Notes under the pieces: generated by a model
Seen by the model: the letters and a program-made list of their open reading frames with translations, nothing else
What the model was told of the DNA's origin: nothing
Databases searched by the model: none
Made by a program: the position numbers and the translations under genes
Assembly (NCBI GenBank): GCA_005799745.1
Contig: SYFY01000051.1
Location: 30,707 to 94,706, forward strand
DNA length: 64,000 bases
Direction of reading: 5' to 3'
Source: Gammaproteobacteria bacterium
Lineage (GTDB): Bacteria > Pseudomonadota > Gammaproteobacteria > Pseudomonadales > Azotimanducaceae
Shown: piece by piece, positions 1 through 9,069 of the stretch
How positions within the stretch are numbered: the stretch's first letter is position 1
Layout of the letters: each line of letters opens with the position of its first letter

Positions 1-987
1 TCCGAGCGGTCAGGTGCTCGACTGTACCTGGTCTTCCGGCAGGAAAAAGTGGATCGCCTGATCCTGTACTTTGGACTAGGCCCAGGTGCAGTGGTGCTGC
101 TGCTGATTTATGCAATGTCCTGGGTAATCTATCGATTGTCGCAGCCGGTGTTTTCACCGCTCATCCGGCTGGCGGAAAGGCTGGAATCGTATCGACCCGA
201 CCTGCAGCGGCCGGTTGCACTGGAGCTGGACGAACTTCGGCGGGGTGCGGATACCGACACGCTGGTCATGATCGACGCGCTGGAGGCGTTCGCCAGAAGC
301 CTGTCGTCAGTGGCTTTGCGGGAGCGGGCTTTCGCGCGGGATGCCAGTCATGAACTTCGTACTCCGCTCGCCGTCATGACCGCGTCTCTCGATCTGCTCG
401 AACGGAACCAGCAGCGGGAGAACTCGGACCTTCAGGCTCTGAAACGCATCCGCGGATCACTGACACAGATGCAGTCGCTGATCGAAAGTCTGTTGTTGCT
501 CGCGAGAGACGCGTCACTGCCGCTTAATCCGGAAGGTGCAGACATCCATGGGCTGATCCGGGAACAGATTGAGATCCTCCGCGAACGAGCGGAGCTGCAT
601 CACAACCGGGTTACCCTCGTCGATGCGGCAATGGTGCGTTTGCCGGTACCGGAAAGACTCTTCGGGATTGCGTTTGGCAACCTGCTCAGTAATGCCATCA
701 ACTACACGCGCGACGGCGAAGTGACCATACGTGTGGATACAAACGCCGTGGAGATCGAAGACAGCGGAGCTGGAATGACAGCGGAAGAGCTCGGCCGGGT
801 CTTTGAACCTTTCTTCCGTTCGGAGTCTGCCCGGGGTAGTGGTGTTTCAGGACACGGTCTCGGGCTTTCTATCGTGCAACGGATCGCAGATCGATTTGGC
901 TGGGTTGTCCGGATATCCAGCGAACCGGGGCGAGGTACGCGGATTCGCATGGAATTCAACGGGGCAAGACAGGAGAGCGGAGCCTGA
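1..987 (+). CDS. Sensor histidine kinase (5' end outside window)
   Basis: The reading frame is open from base 1, so the gene starts before the window; the GTG at 49 in the ORF track is only an internal codon. A membrane segment (GAVVLLLIYAMSWVIYRL) is followed by a linker, the dimerisation/phosphoacceptor H-box (ASHELRTPLAV) and an HATPase domain with N-box (FGNLLSNAINYT), G1 (EDSGAGM) and G2 (GHGLGLSIV). The family autophosphorylates on the H-box histidine and passes phosphate to a response regulator. The sensory domain is not visible, so the stimulus is unknown. Its 3' end overlaps the 3' end of the response regulator on the other strand by 32 nt, so the two are convergent rather than in one operon; they are probably partners, which is inference. 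Confidence 0.93.
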   Translation, partial: SERSGARLYLVFRQEKVDRLILYFGLGPGAVVLLLIYAMSWVIYRLSQPVFSPLIRLAERLESYRPDLQRPVALELDELRRGADTDTLVMIDALEAFARSLSSVALRERAFARDASHELRTPLAVMTASLDLLERNQQRENSDLQALKRIRGSLTQMQSLIESLLLLARDASLPLNPEGADIHGLIREQIEILRERAELHHNRVTLVDAAMVRLPVPERLFGIAFGNLLSNAINYTRDGEVTIRVDTNAVEIEDSGAGMTAEELGRVFEPFFRSESARGSGVSGHGLGLSIVQRIADRFGWVVRISSEPGRGTRIRMEFNGARQESGA

Positions 988-1657
988 AGCCAATGCCTGG
1001 AAGGGTCTCGACGATGTCATAGTCGAAACCGCGATCGAGCTGTTTGCGCAGGTTGTAGATGTGCGACCGAAGCGCGTCGCTGTCGGGAAGTTCGTCCCCC
1101 CACAACATGCGTTCAACGGCTGCCTTGCTGACTACCCGCGGATGCTCTCGCATCAGCAGATGAAGGATGTCGAACTGTTTGCGGGACAGCCGCACAGGCT
1201 GCCCGCAACGGGAGACCGTGAGTGTCGGTACATCGAGGGCGAGCTCGCCAACTTCGAAGCGGCCGTCGACCAGTACCCCATGGCTTCGGCGCAGCAGCGC
1301 CACAAGACGCGCTGCAAGTTCAGACATTGCGAAGGGCTTGACCAAATAGTCATCAGCACCGGCATCAAAACCTGCGAGACGGTCGTCAAGCTGGTCGCGC
1401 GCGGTGAGCATGATGATGGGAATGGTCGAGCGTGTATCCCTTCGCAGCGACCTGCAAACCTCGAGGCCATCGATGCCGGGAAGACCGATGTCGAGCACAA
1501 TCGCGTCATAGTGGTTGTCGGTGGCGAGTCGTAACGCGGCGGTCCCGCTGGACGCGAAGTCTATGGCGTAGCCCTCGGCTTCCAGGTAGGCAGCGATGCC
1601 CTCCGCCAGTGAACGGTGGTCCTCGACCAGAAGGATCATCCGGTTGTCATACTTCAT
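956..1657 (-). CDS. OmpR/PhoB-family response regulator
   Basis: The 233-residue protein has an N-terminal receiver domain with the acidic pair (LLVEDH), phosphoacceptor Asp in VLDIGLPG and the conserved Lys in LVKPFA, followed by an OmpR-type winged helix (SRKQFDILHLLMREHP, RSHIYNLRKQLD). It should bind DNA once phosphorylated, most likely by the convergent kinase. It starts 15 bp after the lipocalin stop on the same strand, so it is probably cotranscribed with the lipocalin and the DUF6134-like gene, which suggests the system senses an envelope or lipid state. ATG at 1657 is preceded by a weak GAAGAAAG; Met7 is an alternative start. Confidence 0.93.
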   Translation of the reverse strand: MKYDNRMILLVEDHRSLAEGIAAYLEAEGYAIDFASSGTAALRLATDNHYDAIVLDIGLPGIDGLEVCRSLRRDTRSTIPIIMLTARDQLDDRLAGFDAGADDYLVKPFAMSELAARLVALLRRSHGVLVDGRFEVGELALDVPTLTVSRCGQPVRLSRKQFDILHLLMREHPRVVSKAAVERMLWGDELPDSDALRSHIYNLRKQLDRGFDYDIVETLPGIGFRLRSPVLPR

Positions 1658-1672
1658 CGCTGCTGGCTTTCT

Positions 1673-2281
1673 TCAGCGAGGGCGTTCTGAGCGGGCATCA
1701 GTGTTTTCAAATGCTTCACAGACAGGTCCTCTTTCCGATCCGGGTTGCGGAACATGGCGCAATTCCGCCTCCTCGTAACCCATGGCGACGACCTTTTTAA
1801 CCAGTTCGCAGTAACGCGCTTTGGTCAGTACGGGTTGTCTCGCCATGATCCATGCGTAGTCTCTTCTCTCTCGCGCGATAATGGTCTCCGCGTGGTCGGC
1901 GTTCAACCAGGCGATACGGTAATCGGCGCGGAAGGGCCAGATGAACTGCATCGTCCAGACGGCATTGTCTCCTCCAGGCTCCACGAAACCGCGGGGTGTC
2001 ATCGATTGCCGTTCGGCTGCGAACGAGCCATCTCGATAGGTGAAGGTCGTTTCGATGCTGCCATCAGGGCCTTGCGAATAGTGCTCCGAAGCATCCCAGG
2101 CGTTGCGCTCCAGATAAGTTGGTACATGAGCGATTACGTACCAGTGGCCCATGAATCGGGTGAGGTCCACGTCCTCCGCGAGGGGGAGGGTTTCTATTGA
2201 TCGTGTCGTGCACGCAGTGAGTGCAACTACCCAGCACATTATTGCGGCGAGAGGCGCGTACCGGTGAAGTCTTGAGTTCAC
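1673..2281 (-). CDS. Lipocalin-family lipoprotein (Blc-like)
   Basis: The ORF track start at 2377 runs back into the upstream gene. A GTG at 2281 forms a GTGA overlap with the stop of the preceding gene and immediately precedes a lipoprotein signal (RYAPLAAIMCWVVALTAC, lipobox LTAC), so that start is preferred. The mature part carries the lipocalin GxW signature (FMGHWYVIAHVPTYLE) and the Blc-like tail (DYAWIMARQPVLTKARY). Blc-type lipocalins sit in the outer membrane and bind fatty acids or lysophospholipids. Coupling to the DUF6134-like gene and the following regulator suggests a small envelope or lipid-stress operon. The ligand is unknown. Confidence 0.88.
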   Translation of the reverse strand: MNSRLHRYAPLAAIMCWVVALTACTTRSIETLPLAEDVDLTRFMGHWYVIAHVPTYLERNAWDASEHYSQGPDGSIETTFTYRDGSFAAERQSMTPRGFVEPGGDNAVWTMQFIWPFRADYRIAWLNADHAETIIARERRDYAWIMARQPVLTKARYCELVKKVVAMGYEEAELRHVPQPGSERGPVCEAFENTDARSERPR

Positions 2282-3015
2282 GCCGGAATACCTTGTCGAT
2301 GCGAGAGGACGAAGCCGGGCTTCAGCCGATATTGCAGCAGCCGACCATTGGAGAGGCGACTGTCGAGCGTCACCCATTGACCGCTGGTGATCTCGTAACC
2401 CACCGTGATGTCGAGTTCATCACCGAGTATTCGAAAGCGCTCAAGCTTGACCGTCGCTTCTCCGAAGGGAACTTCGAGCGGCTTGTCAGGAAGAATACGA
2501 ACGTCGACGATCTTTCCGGTTTGTGGATTCAGCAGGTGCTTCTGGCGGACAAGCACGTCCCGGTTCCAGTACGCCAACGAGGGGATGCAGGGTGACGTCG
2601 ATGGTGATGAAGAAACGCCGTCGATGCTGAACCCTTGCTGGCCCTGTTTTCCGTTTACCGTGGTGACAGACCCGTTTTCGCGAGTGCTCGACGTGAGTGA
2701 CGCAAGGCATGAGCCGAGCCAGCGTTCTTCGACGCGATGGTCGTAGTCGTATACACGTACGCCAAGAATCCGAACGGTGAACTGTGCCTGCCCTGTGAGT
2801 CGCATGCCGTCCGTTTCCGGAGTGAGTGTGAAGTGATGCTGGCCAATGGGCTTTCCGTCGAGCAATGCTTCATGAACGAACGAGGATGCCGACCATGCCG
2901 GCATCGCAAACCAGCTCACGAAGACCGCGAGCAAAACAACCCCGTAAGTCTTGATTTGCCGAAACGTTGACTTGGGACCCGATCGGTTTGGATATCTGGA
3001 CACGCCGCCTCTCAT
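2278..3015 (-). CDS. DUF6134-like secreted protein
   Basis: After an uncertain N-terminus the protein has a clear export signal (YGVVLLAVFVSWFAMPAWSA) and a mature domain opening with EALLDGKPIGQHHFTL and containing VRVYDYDHRVEERW and a late LERFRILGDELDITVGY, a pattern I recognise from DUF6134 family proteins. The molecular function is unknown. The ORF track start (3123) leaves about 60 residues before the signal peptide; ATG 3015 or GTG 3003 give a more usual length and are preferred. The stop overlaps the lipocalin start, so the two are translationally coupled. Confidence 0.65.
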   Translation of the reverse strand: MRGGVSRYPNRSGPKSTFRQIKTYGVVLLAVFVSWFAMPAWSASSFVHEALLDGKPIGQHHFTLTPETDGMRLTGQAQFTVRILGVRVYDYDHRVEERWLGSCLASLTSSTRENGSVTTVNGKQGQQGFSIDGVSSSPSTSPCIPSLAYWNRDVLVRQKHLLNPQTGKIVDVRILPDKPLEVPFGEATVKLERFRILGDELDITVGYEITSGQWVTLDSRLSNGRLLQYRLKPGFVLSHRQGIPA

Positions 3016-3860
3016 CTCGCTGGAGTTGCTCCAAACGGTCACGCATTGGATGTGAAGCTGGCGTGATGGGTCGTGTTCCAAGGCCCCGGAGAAAATCGCT
3101 ACCGAGAGCCGCCTTGACGTCACTCGCTCGTCGGCGGCTGATGGGCAAAGAACGCCCTAGCTGGTTTGGGATACCCAACCGTCAGCGGTTCGAGAGATTC
3201 GGCGCACGAGTTCATTTGCGTTCCGGTGTGATCGGTGGATTAGCAGGCCTGCCTGATCGAGTTACCTTGCAGCGTCGCCCAGATTTCCGAGGATCATCGC
3301 TCGGCACAGGGTTGTTGTGGCATCAGGGAGTGCAGGTCAGCACTGATCGAGATGACATTTGTGCCGGTCGCGAGGGGTAGGCGTTCCAAGCCAGTCGGGC
3401 GTTGGTGTGATCGCTACCTTCTGGCGAAGGGCACCAAGCTCAAGGCGGAGGGTCGGACAGTCGGCGTGCTTGAAACAGACTGCACACCGCGGGTTGCCAC
3501 GGTGGGAGTGGTCTGGCGTTTCTGACAAGAACCGCGGCGACAGCAAGAGCCAAACCTCGGGAGATCATCCCGGGGTCTCTCTTTCGTCGGAATGGTGATG
3601 TTGCCGCAACTTCAGTGGCTCGGTAGGCTGGCGCTTCCCATCGATTTGCAATACGGAGACCTCATGCAGGCCACTGCATACGAATGCGGGTTCGACCTCG
3701 CATTTCTCCTCGGAGACCGGAAAGCGGCGACCCCTGTTTCATTGCGCTCTTTTTTCATGTCTTAAAGCGCACTGGGTTGCCGAACCGCTGATCTGTCAGC
3801 TGCAAACACCTCCTCGTCACCCGGAGCGCTGGAACATTCCATTTGCGTACGGGGTAAGCC
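3016..3860. other. Intergenic stretch without a recognisable gene
   Basis: About 0.8 kb between the DUF6134-like gene and the ABC-F gene. The short ORFs here on both strands (for example 3359-3598 and 3337-3546) have biased, arginine-rich or shadow-like translations, no plausible ribosome binding site and no motif I recognise. The promoters of the two divergent flanking genes must lie here. I see no RNA gene or repeat. Confidence 0.5.
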
Positions 3861-5597
3861 ATGTCTCTGATTTCTGTTCAAGGCCTTTCCTTCCAGGCCG
3901 GTACCAAGCCACTTTTCGAAGGGCTCACCTTTCATCTCGAAGCGGGTGATCGCGTCGGTCTTGTCGGACATAACGGTTCTGGCAAGTCGACGCTGCTTCG
4001 TTTAGTCACCAACGAGCTGCAACTCGATGCCGGTCGGATCATTCGCCAGAGGGGCTTGAAGGTTGGGCTTGTTGAACAGTTTCTTCCTGCGGCGCTGGAG
4101 GGGGTCACTGCGCTCAATGCAGTTGTTGATTCGCTCGACGCTGATCGTCGACTGGTCGAAGCCTGGCGCGCAGAAAGCCTGCTCGAAGCACTCGGATTCT
4201 CGGAAACCTCCTGGCAATCACCTTTGATTCGTTTGAGTGGTGGCCAGAAGAACCTGGTGCTGTTCGCGCGCGCAATCATCCGCGATCCGGAACTCCTGTT
4301 GCTCGATGAACCGGGTAACCATATGGACTCCCAGGCGATGTTCCACCTCAAACATTTTCTGACCGAAGGAGATGTGCCTGCCTTCCTGATGATTTCTCAC
4401 GATCGCGATCTGCTCGATACCGCCACGCGCAAAACGTTGTGGCTGCGTGACCTGCGGGCGTATCACTTCGCCATGCCTTACTCCGCTGCAGTGACTGCTC
4501 TTGAAGAACAGGACGAAGCCGCGATCCGTGCCCGCGCAGCGGAAGAGAAGGAGATCTCGCGACTGAAAGCGAGCGCCAAGCGGCTGCGCACCTGGGGACG
4601 TATTCACGACAACGAGAAGTTCATTCGTCGCGCGCGATCCATGGAGAAACACATTGATCGCCTTGAAGCAGAAGTGACCTTTGTGAGTGAAGGCTCCGGG
4701 CTCTCGCTCGCCGTGGATGCCGAGTGGCTGCAAGTGAAGCAGGTCTTCATTCTCGATCACGTCGAAGTCTCCACTCCGGACAGCAGGCCACTCTTCAACG
4801 TCGAAGAACTGACTTTTCGGCCCGGTGATCGTGTCGCGCTCCTGGGTATCAATGGCTCCGGAAAGTCCAGCCTCATCCGCACCATGTTGTCAGTAGCGGC
4901 ACTCGACTACGGCAATCAAACCAACATCCGCTTCAATCCCAATGTGCGCATCGGCTATTTCGATCAGGAGCTCACCGCCTTTGCGGAAGACATCGGCACC
5001 TACGATTGGGTTCGAAAGCACGTTGATCGAAGTGAAGACACCATCAAACGTGCGCTCATTCATTGGGGGTTTGCCTGGATGGAGCGTGATCGGTCCGTGC
5101 GCGTGCTGAGTGGCGGTGAGCGCGCGCGTCTGGTCTTGCTGACCTTTCAGCTCAATCAACCGAACCTGCTGATCATGGACGAACCCACCAACCACATTGA
5201 TCTGCAAGGCAAGGAAGAGCTTGAAGAGGATCTCCTGCAACCAGGCCTGTCGCTGCTTTTCACCAGTCACGATCAACGGTTTATCGAAACCGTCGCAACC
5301 CGTTTCTGGTGGATACGTCGTGGAAAACTGATTGAGATTCAGGATGTCGCGCAGTATTTCGCTGAGATGGGTGGGGAGGTGGCTGAGTCATCGGCTTCAG
5401 CATCAACCACCGTTCGACCTGCAGTAAACAAAACTGATCCAACTCACGATGAGGACCTGTTGCTCGAGCGTCTGCTTGAAGTTGAGAGGCTCCTGGATGA
5501 TGACCAACGTCGGCCAGCGCGTTTCCAAAAACCGGAGCGGCAGAAGCAGTGGGCCAAGGAGATTCAATCACTCAAGGCGCGACTCGGCATGAACTAG
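3861..5597 (+). CDS. ABC-F family ATPase
   Basis: Two ABC ATPase cassettes in one soluble 578-residue chain with no membrane segments, the ABC-F layout. Cassette 1 has Walker A GHNGSGKS, signature LSGGQK and Walker B LLLLDEP; cassette 2 has GINGSGKS, LSGGER and LLIMDEPTNHID. The charged linker between them (about residues 215-280, with RLKASAKRLRTWGR) fits the tRNA-interacting P-site motif region. Family members act on ribosomes in translation or antibiotic protection. Cassette 1 has DEPGNHMD where DEPTNHLD is usual. A C-terminal charged, coiled-coil-like extension (LLLERLLEVERLLDDDQ) resembles Uup/YheS-type tails. ATG follows GGGGTAAGCC. The exact ABC-F subtype is not assignable by eye. Confidence 0.92.
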   Translation: MSLISVQGLSFQAGTKPLFEGLTFHLEAGDRVGLVGHNGSGKSTLLRLVTNELQLDAGRIIRQRGLKVGLVEQFLPAALEGVTALNAVVDSLDADRRLVEAWRAESLLEALGFSETSWQSPLIRLSGGQKNLVLFARAIIRDPELLLLDEPGNHMDSQAMFHLKHFLTEGDVPAFLMISHDRDLLDTATRKTLWLRDLRAYHFAMPYSAAVTALEEQDEAAIRARAAEEKEISRLKASAKRLRTWGRIHDNEKFIRRARSMEKHIDRLEAEVTFVSEGSGLSLAVDAEWLQVKQVFILDHVEVSTPDSRPLFNVEELTFRPGDRVALLGINGSGKSSLIRTMLSVAALDYGNQTNIRFNPNVRIGYFDQELTAFAEDIGTYDWVRKHVDRSEDTIKRALIHWGFAWMERDRSVRVLSGGERARLVLLTFQLNQPNLLIMDEPTNHIDLQGKEELEEDLLQPGLSLLFTSHDQRFIETVATRFWWIRRGKLIEIQDVAQYFAEMGGEVAESSASASTTVRPAVNKTDPTHDEDLLLERLLEVERLLDDDQRRPARFQKPERQKQWAKEIQSLKARLGMN

Positions 5598-5684
5598 CGC
5601 TCGCGAGGATGCCCTTGTAAGGGTGCACTTTTCCGGCAACCTGTTAGGCTCCTGAAGGTCTGCAAAAAGGGGATGGGGAGATTC

Positions 5685-7067
5685 ATGACAGAGCAGTCTG
5701 CGACGGCTGGGAATTCGGCTAACAAGTCTGCGAAAGCAGACGACTTTGGGTCTGCGGAAGTAGACGAAGCCGAACCAGTCTCAGCCTTACCACAGCAAAC
5801 GACGGGTTACGCGTGGTATGCGCTGATCGTCCTGTTCATTGTCTATGTCTTCAATTTCATTGACCGGTCGATCGTCAACATCCTCGCGGAGTCGATCAAG
5901 AAGGACTTAGGTTTAGCGGACTGGCAGATCGGTCTGCTCGGGGCAGGACTTCCGTTTGCGATTTTCTACACAGTGCTCGGCATTCCGATTGCTCGTATGG
6001 CAGATCGCCACAATCGCCGCAACATCCTGGTCATTTGCCTCGTGCTCTGGAGTGGGGCGACAGCCTTGTGTGGTCTCGCCGGGAATTTCTGGCACCTGCT
6101 ACTGGCACGCATCGGTGTTGCCGTGGGCGAAGCCGGAGGCAGTCCACCGTCGCACTCCATGATCTCCGACTACTTTGCACAGGATAAGCGGGCGACTGCG
6201 CTGGGCATCTACGCGCTCGGTATCCCCGTCGGGACGATGCTCGGTTTCCTGTTTGGTGGCTGGCTAACGGATAACTTCAGCTGGCGTGAAGCGTTCATCA
6301 TCGTCGGTTTGCCAGGACTTTTGATGGCGCTCTTCGTGCGATTTGCTCTAAAGGAACCGAAGCGAAGCTATTCCCAGCTCGCCGTCGAAGCGAAGAAAGA
6401 AGAGCCGCCGATCAGTGTGGTGTTCGCGGCGTTGTGGAGCCGTCGCAGTTTTCGCTTCATGGCACTGGGTGGTGCATTTCACGCACTCGTGGGGTATGGC
6501 GTTGGGCCCTTTGTGCCGATGATGTTTCAGCGCGTTCATTCCATGACCCCGTCAGACATTGGTCTCGCGCTGTTTTACCTGGGGTTTGCCGGCATTCTCG
6601 GTACGGCGTCCGGAGGTTATTTTGCGGATCGACTTGGGAAGAGAGACGTTCGCTGGTATGTGTGGTTACCGGGTACCGCTACGCTCATCAGCGTGCCGTT
6701 TTCGACGACGATGTATCTGATGCCCGATCCTGTCATTGCGTTCTGGATCGGTGCGGTGCCGAGTTTTCTCGGTGCGTATTATCTCGGACCGACGTTTGCG
6801 TTGGCGCAGGGTATGGTGGGGGCGCGCATGCGTGCGCTCACCGCGTCCGTGCTCCTGTTTATTCTCAATCTCATCAGTATGGGCTTCGGTCCACTGATCG
6901 TCGGACTGACATCCGATTATTTAACTGCCAATACAGATCTTGGTGTGCGCGCTATTCAGTGGGCTTTGGTGAGCGTGCTGGTGTTTAACGTGTTGTCGAC
7001 GGTGTTCTATCTGATGGCCGCGAAGGATCTGAAGTCTGATCTCGCGCGCGCGCATGAGTTGAGTTGA
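5685..7067 (+). CDS. MFS transporter, spinster-like
   Basis: A polytopic protein with about 12 hydrophobic segments and MFS signatures: RSIVNILAESIKKDLGLADWQIG at the first helix pair, GIPIARMADRHNRRN in the loop 2-3 motif and GVAVGEAGGSPPSHSMISDYF further on, all typical of the spinster/hexuronate-like branch found near catabolic genes in proteobacteria. It probably imports or exports a small organic acid or lipid-like compound; the substrate is not deducible. The ATG at 5685 (Met5 of the track ORF) has GGGGAG five bases upstream and is preferred over 5673. It stands alone between the ABC-F gene and a convergent P450. Confidence 0.9.
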   Translation: MTEQSATAGNSANKSAKADDFGSAEVDEAEPVSALPQQTTGYAWYALIVLFIVYVFNFIDRSIVNILAESIKKDLGLADWQIGLLGAGLPFAIFYTVLGIPIARMADRHNRRNILVICLVLWSGATALCGLAGNFWHLLLARIGVAVGEAGGSPPSHSMISDYFAQDKRATALGIYALGIPVGTMLGFLFGGWLTDNFSWREAFIIVGLPGLLMALFVRFALKEPKRSYSQLAVEAKKEEPPISVVFAALWSRRSFRFMALGGAFHALVGYGVGPFVPMMFQRVHSMTPSDIGLALFYLGFAGILGTASGGYFADRLGKRDVRWYVWLPGTATLISVPFSTTMYLMPDPVIAFWIGAVPSFLGAYYLGPTFALAQGMVGARMRALTASVLLFILNLISMGFGPLIVGLTSDYLTANTDLGVRAIQWALVSVLVFNVLSTVFYLMAAKDLKSDLARAHELS

Positions 7068-7103
7068 GGATATTCCCCGAGAAGGATCTTCGGACTCAAC
7101 TAC

Positions 7104-7163
7104 GCCGAACAGGGCCGAACAGGGCCGAACAGGGCCGAACAGGGCCGAACAGGGCCGAACAGG
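7104..7163. repeat. Tandem repeat, six copies of GCCGAACAGG
   Basis: Six uninterrupted identical 10-bp units lie between the convergent ends of the MFS and P450 genes. The unit is not a multiple of three and the ORF reading through it (7064-7495) is a shadow of the P450, so the array is non-coding. Confidence 0.95.
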
Positions 7164-7210
7164 CTAACGCTCGCCGCCCTGGTCGGGTTGAGCGTTCGAG
7201 GGTAGCACGA

Positions 7211-8536
7211 TCAATCGGGTTCCCAATGGTAGTTGCCACGAACAGGTGCGGCATCCTGGAAGATTGCGACCGACCAACTTGCCACAGCTTCTTCGACGAA
7301 GAGCCGTGCCAGGTCGATGACGTATTCAGCGGCGGCACAGCGGTGTTCATCAACCCCGAAAGGAGCGAACCGGTCCAGCGAATGGGTCGCGTTGATGAAT
7401 CGGGAGGGATTGAATTCGAAAGGCTGCGCAAACACCGCTGGATCTTTGTGCGTCTCCCACAAGCACACCTGCAACTGACTCTGCGAAGGAATTGAATAGC
7501 CCGCGTACTGATGATCATCATCGATCCTGCGCTGGATTGCTTCACTTTGGTTCAGGCGCAAGGTCTCGTGAACGAAAGCTCTGGCAGCAGTGGCCCCCGC
7601 GGATGACCGAAGGGAACCCGCGTGGGTGATCAGGTGAGCTGCAGGAGGATGCTTTGCCAAATAGTACAGCATCCAGCGAAACAGGCTGTACAGGTCGAAC
7701 CGACCCGTTTCAAGCATGTAGACCAGTATGCCGCGAGTGGTGGGCTCAAGGTTCTGTTCCGCGATCAATCGTTGCAGAACACTGACCTCAATTGACTGCA
7801 GGTCCTGCTGCAAACGAGATACTTCCGTGGTGACGAGCGCAATGAGATGTTCGAATGCCGGATTCTGTCGCTGGTAGCCGAAGGCCGGCGCGAGGCCCGG
7901 GGTCAGGGCGTCGTAGCCGTCCCGTAGCGCCTTGCCTTTTGGTGAATCCGGATCGATGCCAAGAAACACCCGTAACAACATGCGTGTGGTGAGCCCCCGG
8001 AGCGCATTGATCAGTTCGAGCGTGTTCACGTTGTGGGATGGATGCAACGCATGCAGTTTCAGGAAACAACGCTGAACATCGGCCCGCAGTGCGGCTTCAT
8101 GAACCGGAATCAAGCCCGAACGTAGTCCACGCAGGATGATCTGTCGGTAGTGATGATGCATGTCGCCATGCAAAGCCCGAAGGTGGCCGTTGGGAAAAAG
8201 GTGTTCTGTGCTCTTGTAGGTAGATCGCAGTTCATGGGGGCAGGACTGGAATGCATCGAGTGCACGCTCAAAGCCCACTATCATCACCACACGTTCACCG
8301 CGCCAGTTGCATTTGAAGATCGGACCGTGTTTTGCAGCCAACGCCAGCAGGGTGTGTTGATCTGTACGCAGGGCTTCATCGATGGGTCTGAACGGGCCGG
8401 GTGGTAACTGCCTGAACATCCGCAGACCTGCCACCAACCCTGACCGTGCAATCAGTTGGAGGCAGCAACGAAGCGCAAACAGCGGCTCTGCAACAGGCAG
8501 CAAAAACCAGTAGATGCGTTTGGCCAAGTTGCTCAT
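7211..8536 (-). CDS. Divergent cytochrome P450
   Basis: A 441-residue P450-like protein with a hydrophobic N-terminus, a proline-rich hinge (RQLPPGPFRP), K-helix ExxR (HETLRL), a PERF-like FNPSRF and a haem-binding region FAPFGVDEHRC in which the thiolate cysteine is present but both usual glycines are replaced (Asp and Ala). I do not see a clear I-helix AGxxT motif. The ATG at 8536 overlaps the stop of the xdhB remnant (ATGA), so it is translated directly downstream of that chimera and may depend on its promoter. The substrate is unknown; the membrane-anchor-like N-terminus is unusual for a soluble bacterial P450. Confidence 0.8.
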   Translation of the reverse strand: MSNLAKRIYWFLLPVAEPLFALRCCLQLIARSGLVAGLRMFRQLPPGPFRPIDEALRTDQHTLLALAAKHGPIFKCNWRGERVVMIVGFERALDAFQSCPHELRSTYKSTEHLFPNGHLRALHGDMHHHYRQIILRGLRSGLIPVHEAALRADVQRCFLKLHALHPSHNVNTLELINALRGLTTRMLLRVFLGIDPDSPKGKALRDGYDALTPGLAPAFGYQRQNPAFEHLIALVTTEVSRLQQDLQSIEVSVLQRLIAEQNLEPTTRGILVYMLETGRFDLYSLFRWMLYYLAKHPPAAHLITHAGSLRSSAGATAARAFVHETLRLNQSEAIQRRIDDDHQYAGYSIPSQSQLQVCLWETHKDPAVFAQPFEFNPSRFINATHSLDRFAPFGVDEHRCAAAEYVIDLARLFVEEAVASWSVAIFQDAAPVRGNYHWEPD

Positions 8537-9069
8537 GGTACTGGGCACGCGCCTTCCAGTGCTGTCAGGATGTTCTCGGGTGTTGCTGATGTATCCAGAC
8601 GGGATCCATCCGCGGCGCCACTTCGGAGCGTGTATTGCAGCGCCTGTCCGATGGCGCGATGCCCGTAGATGGCGAGCAGGAGTGGTGTCTCGTCGATGCC
8701 TTTCGACTGGAATAGCGCTTCTACCCGATTGGAACAGGGTTGCACGGATAACACGTTGAATACCTTCGGCATGTCGGCGGCGGTCGGGATTTTGCAGGCC
8801 GCCGGACTGTCGGTCAGAAGCTTACCTCCAATCGGCCAGACCAGTTCATCCATCGTTAACCGACCGGCGGCTTGCATAAAGGCGCCTTCAATTTGGCCGC
8901 GAACGATCACCGGATCCAGCGGCTGACCTGTGGCCTGCAGGATGCCCTCGCGACTCAGTCGGATTTTATCGGTCAGCACATCCACCATGACTTCGCTGGC
9001 CGCGACTCCACACGCGAAATAGAAGAAAGGGTTACCCCGGAAGGACTCCGCATCGAAGTGCGAGTCCGG
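8533..9069 (-). pseudogene. xdhB remnant (C-terminal xanthine-dehydrogenase-like fragment)
   Basis: From about DSHFDAESFRGNPFFYF the translation matches the C-terminal part of xanthine dehydrogenase molybdopterin subunits (ASEVMVDVLT, GQIEGAFMQ, TMDELVW, KIPTAADMPKVFNV). Roughly 170 residues of a subunit that is normally about 750 or more remain. The usual GEPPL segment with the catalytic glutamate reads DETPL and other positions have drifted, so it is not a working enzyme. It is joined out of frame to a truncated prpD-like gene at about 9066-9078 and overlaps the P450 start by 4 nt. Confidence 0.82.

Noticed and set aside
803-1534. 243-residue plus-strand ORF
   Set aside because: It is a shadow of the histidine kinase end and the antisense strand of the response regulator.
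3685-3710. tRNA T-arm-like GGGTTCGACCTCGC
   Set aside because: No acceptor, D or anticodon arms could be built around it.
5612-5623. Short CCCTTGTAAGGG hairpin after the ABC-F gene
   Set aside because: The stem is only five base pairs with a two-base loop, too weak to call a terminator.
7064-7495. 143-residue plus-strand ORF with repeated NRAEQGRTGP
   Set aside because: It reads through the 10-bp tandem repeat and then antisense to the P450 C-terminus; no family match.
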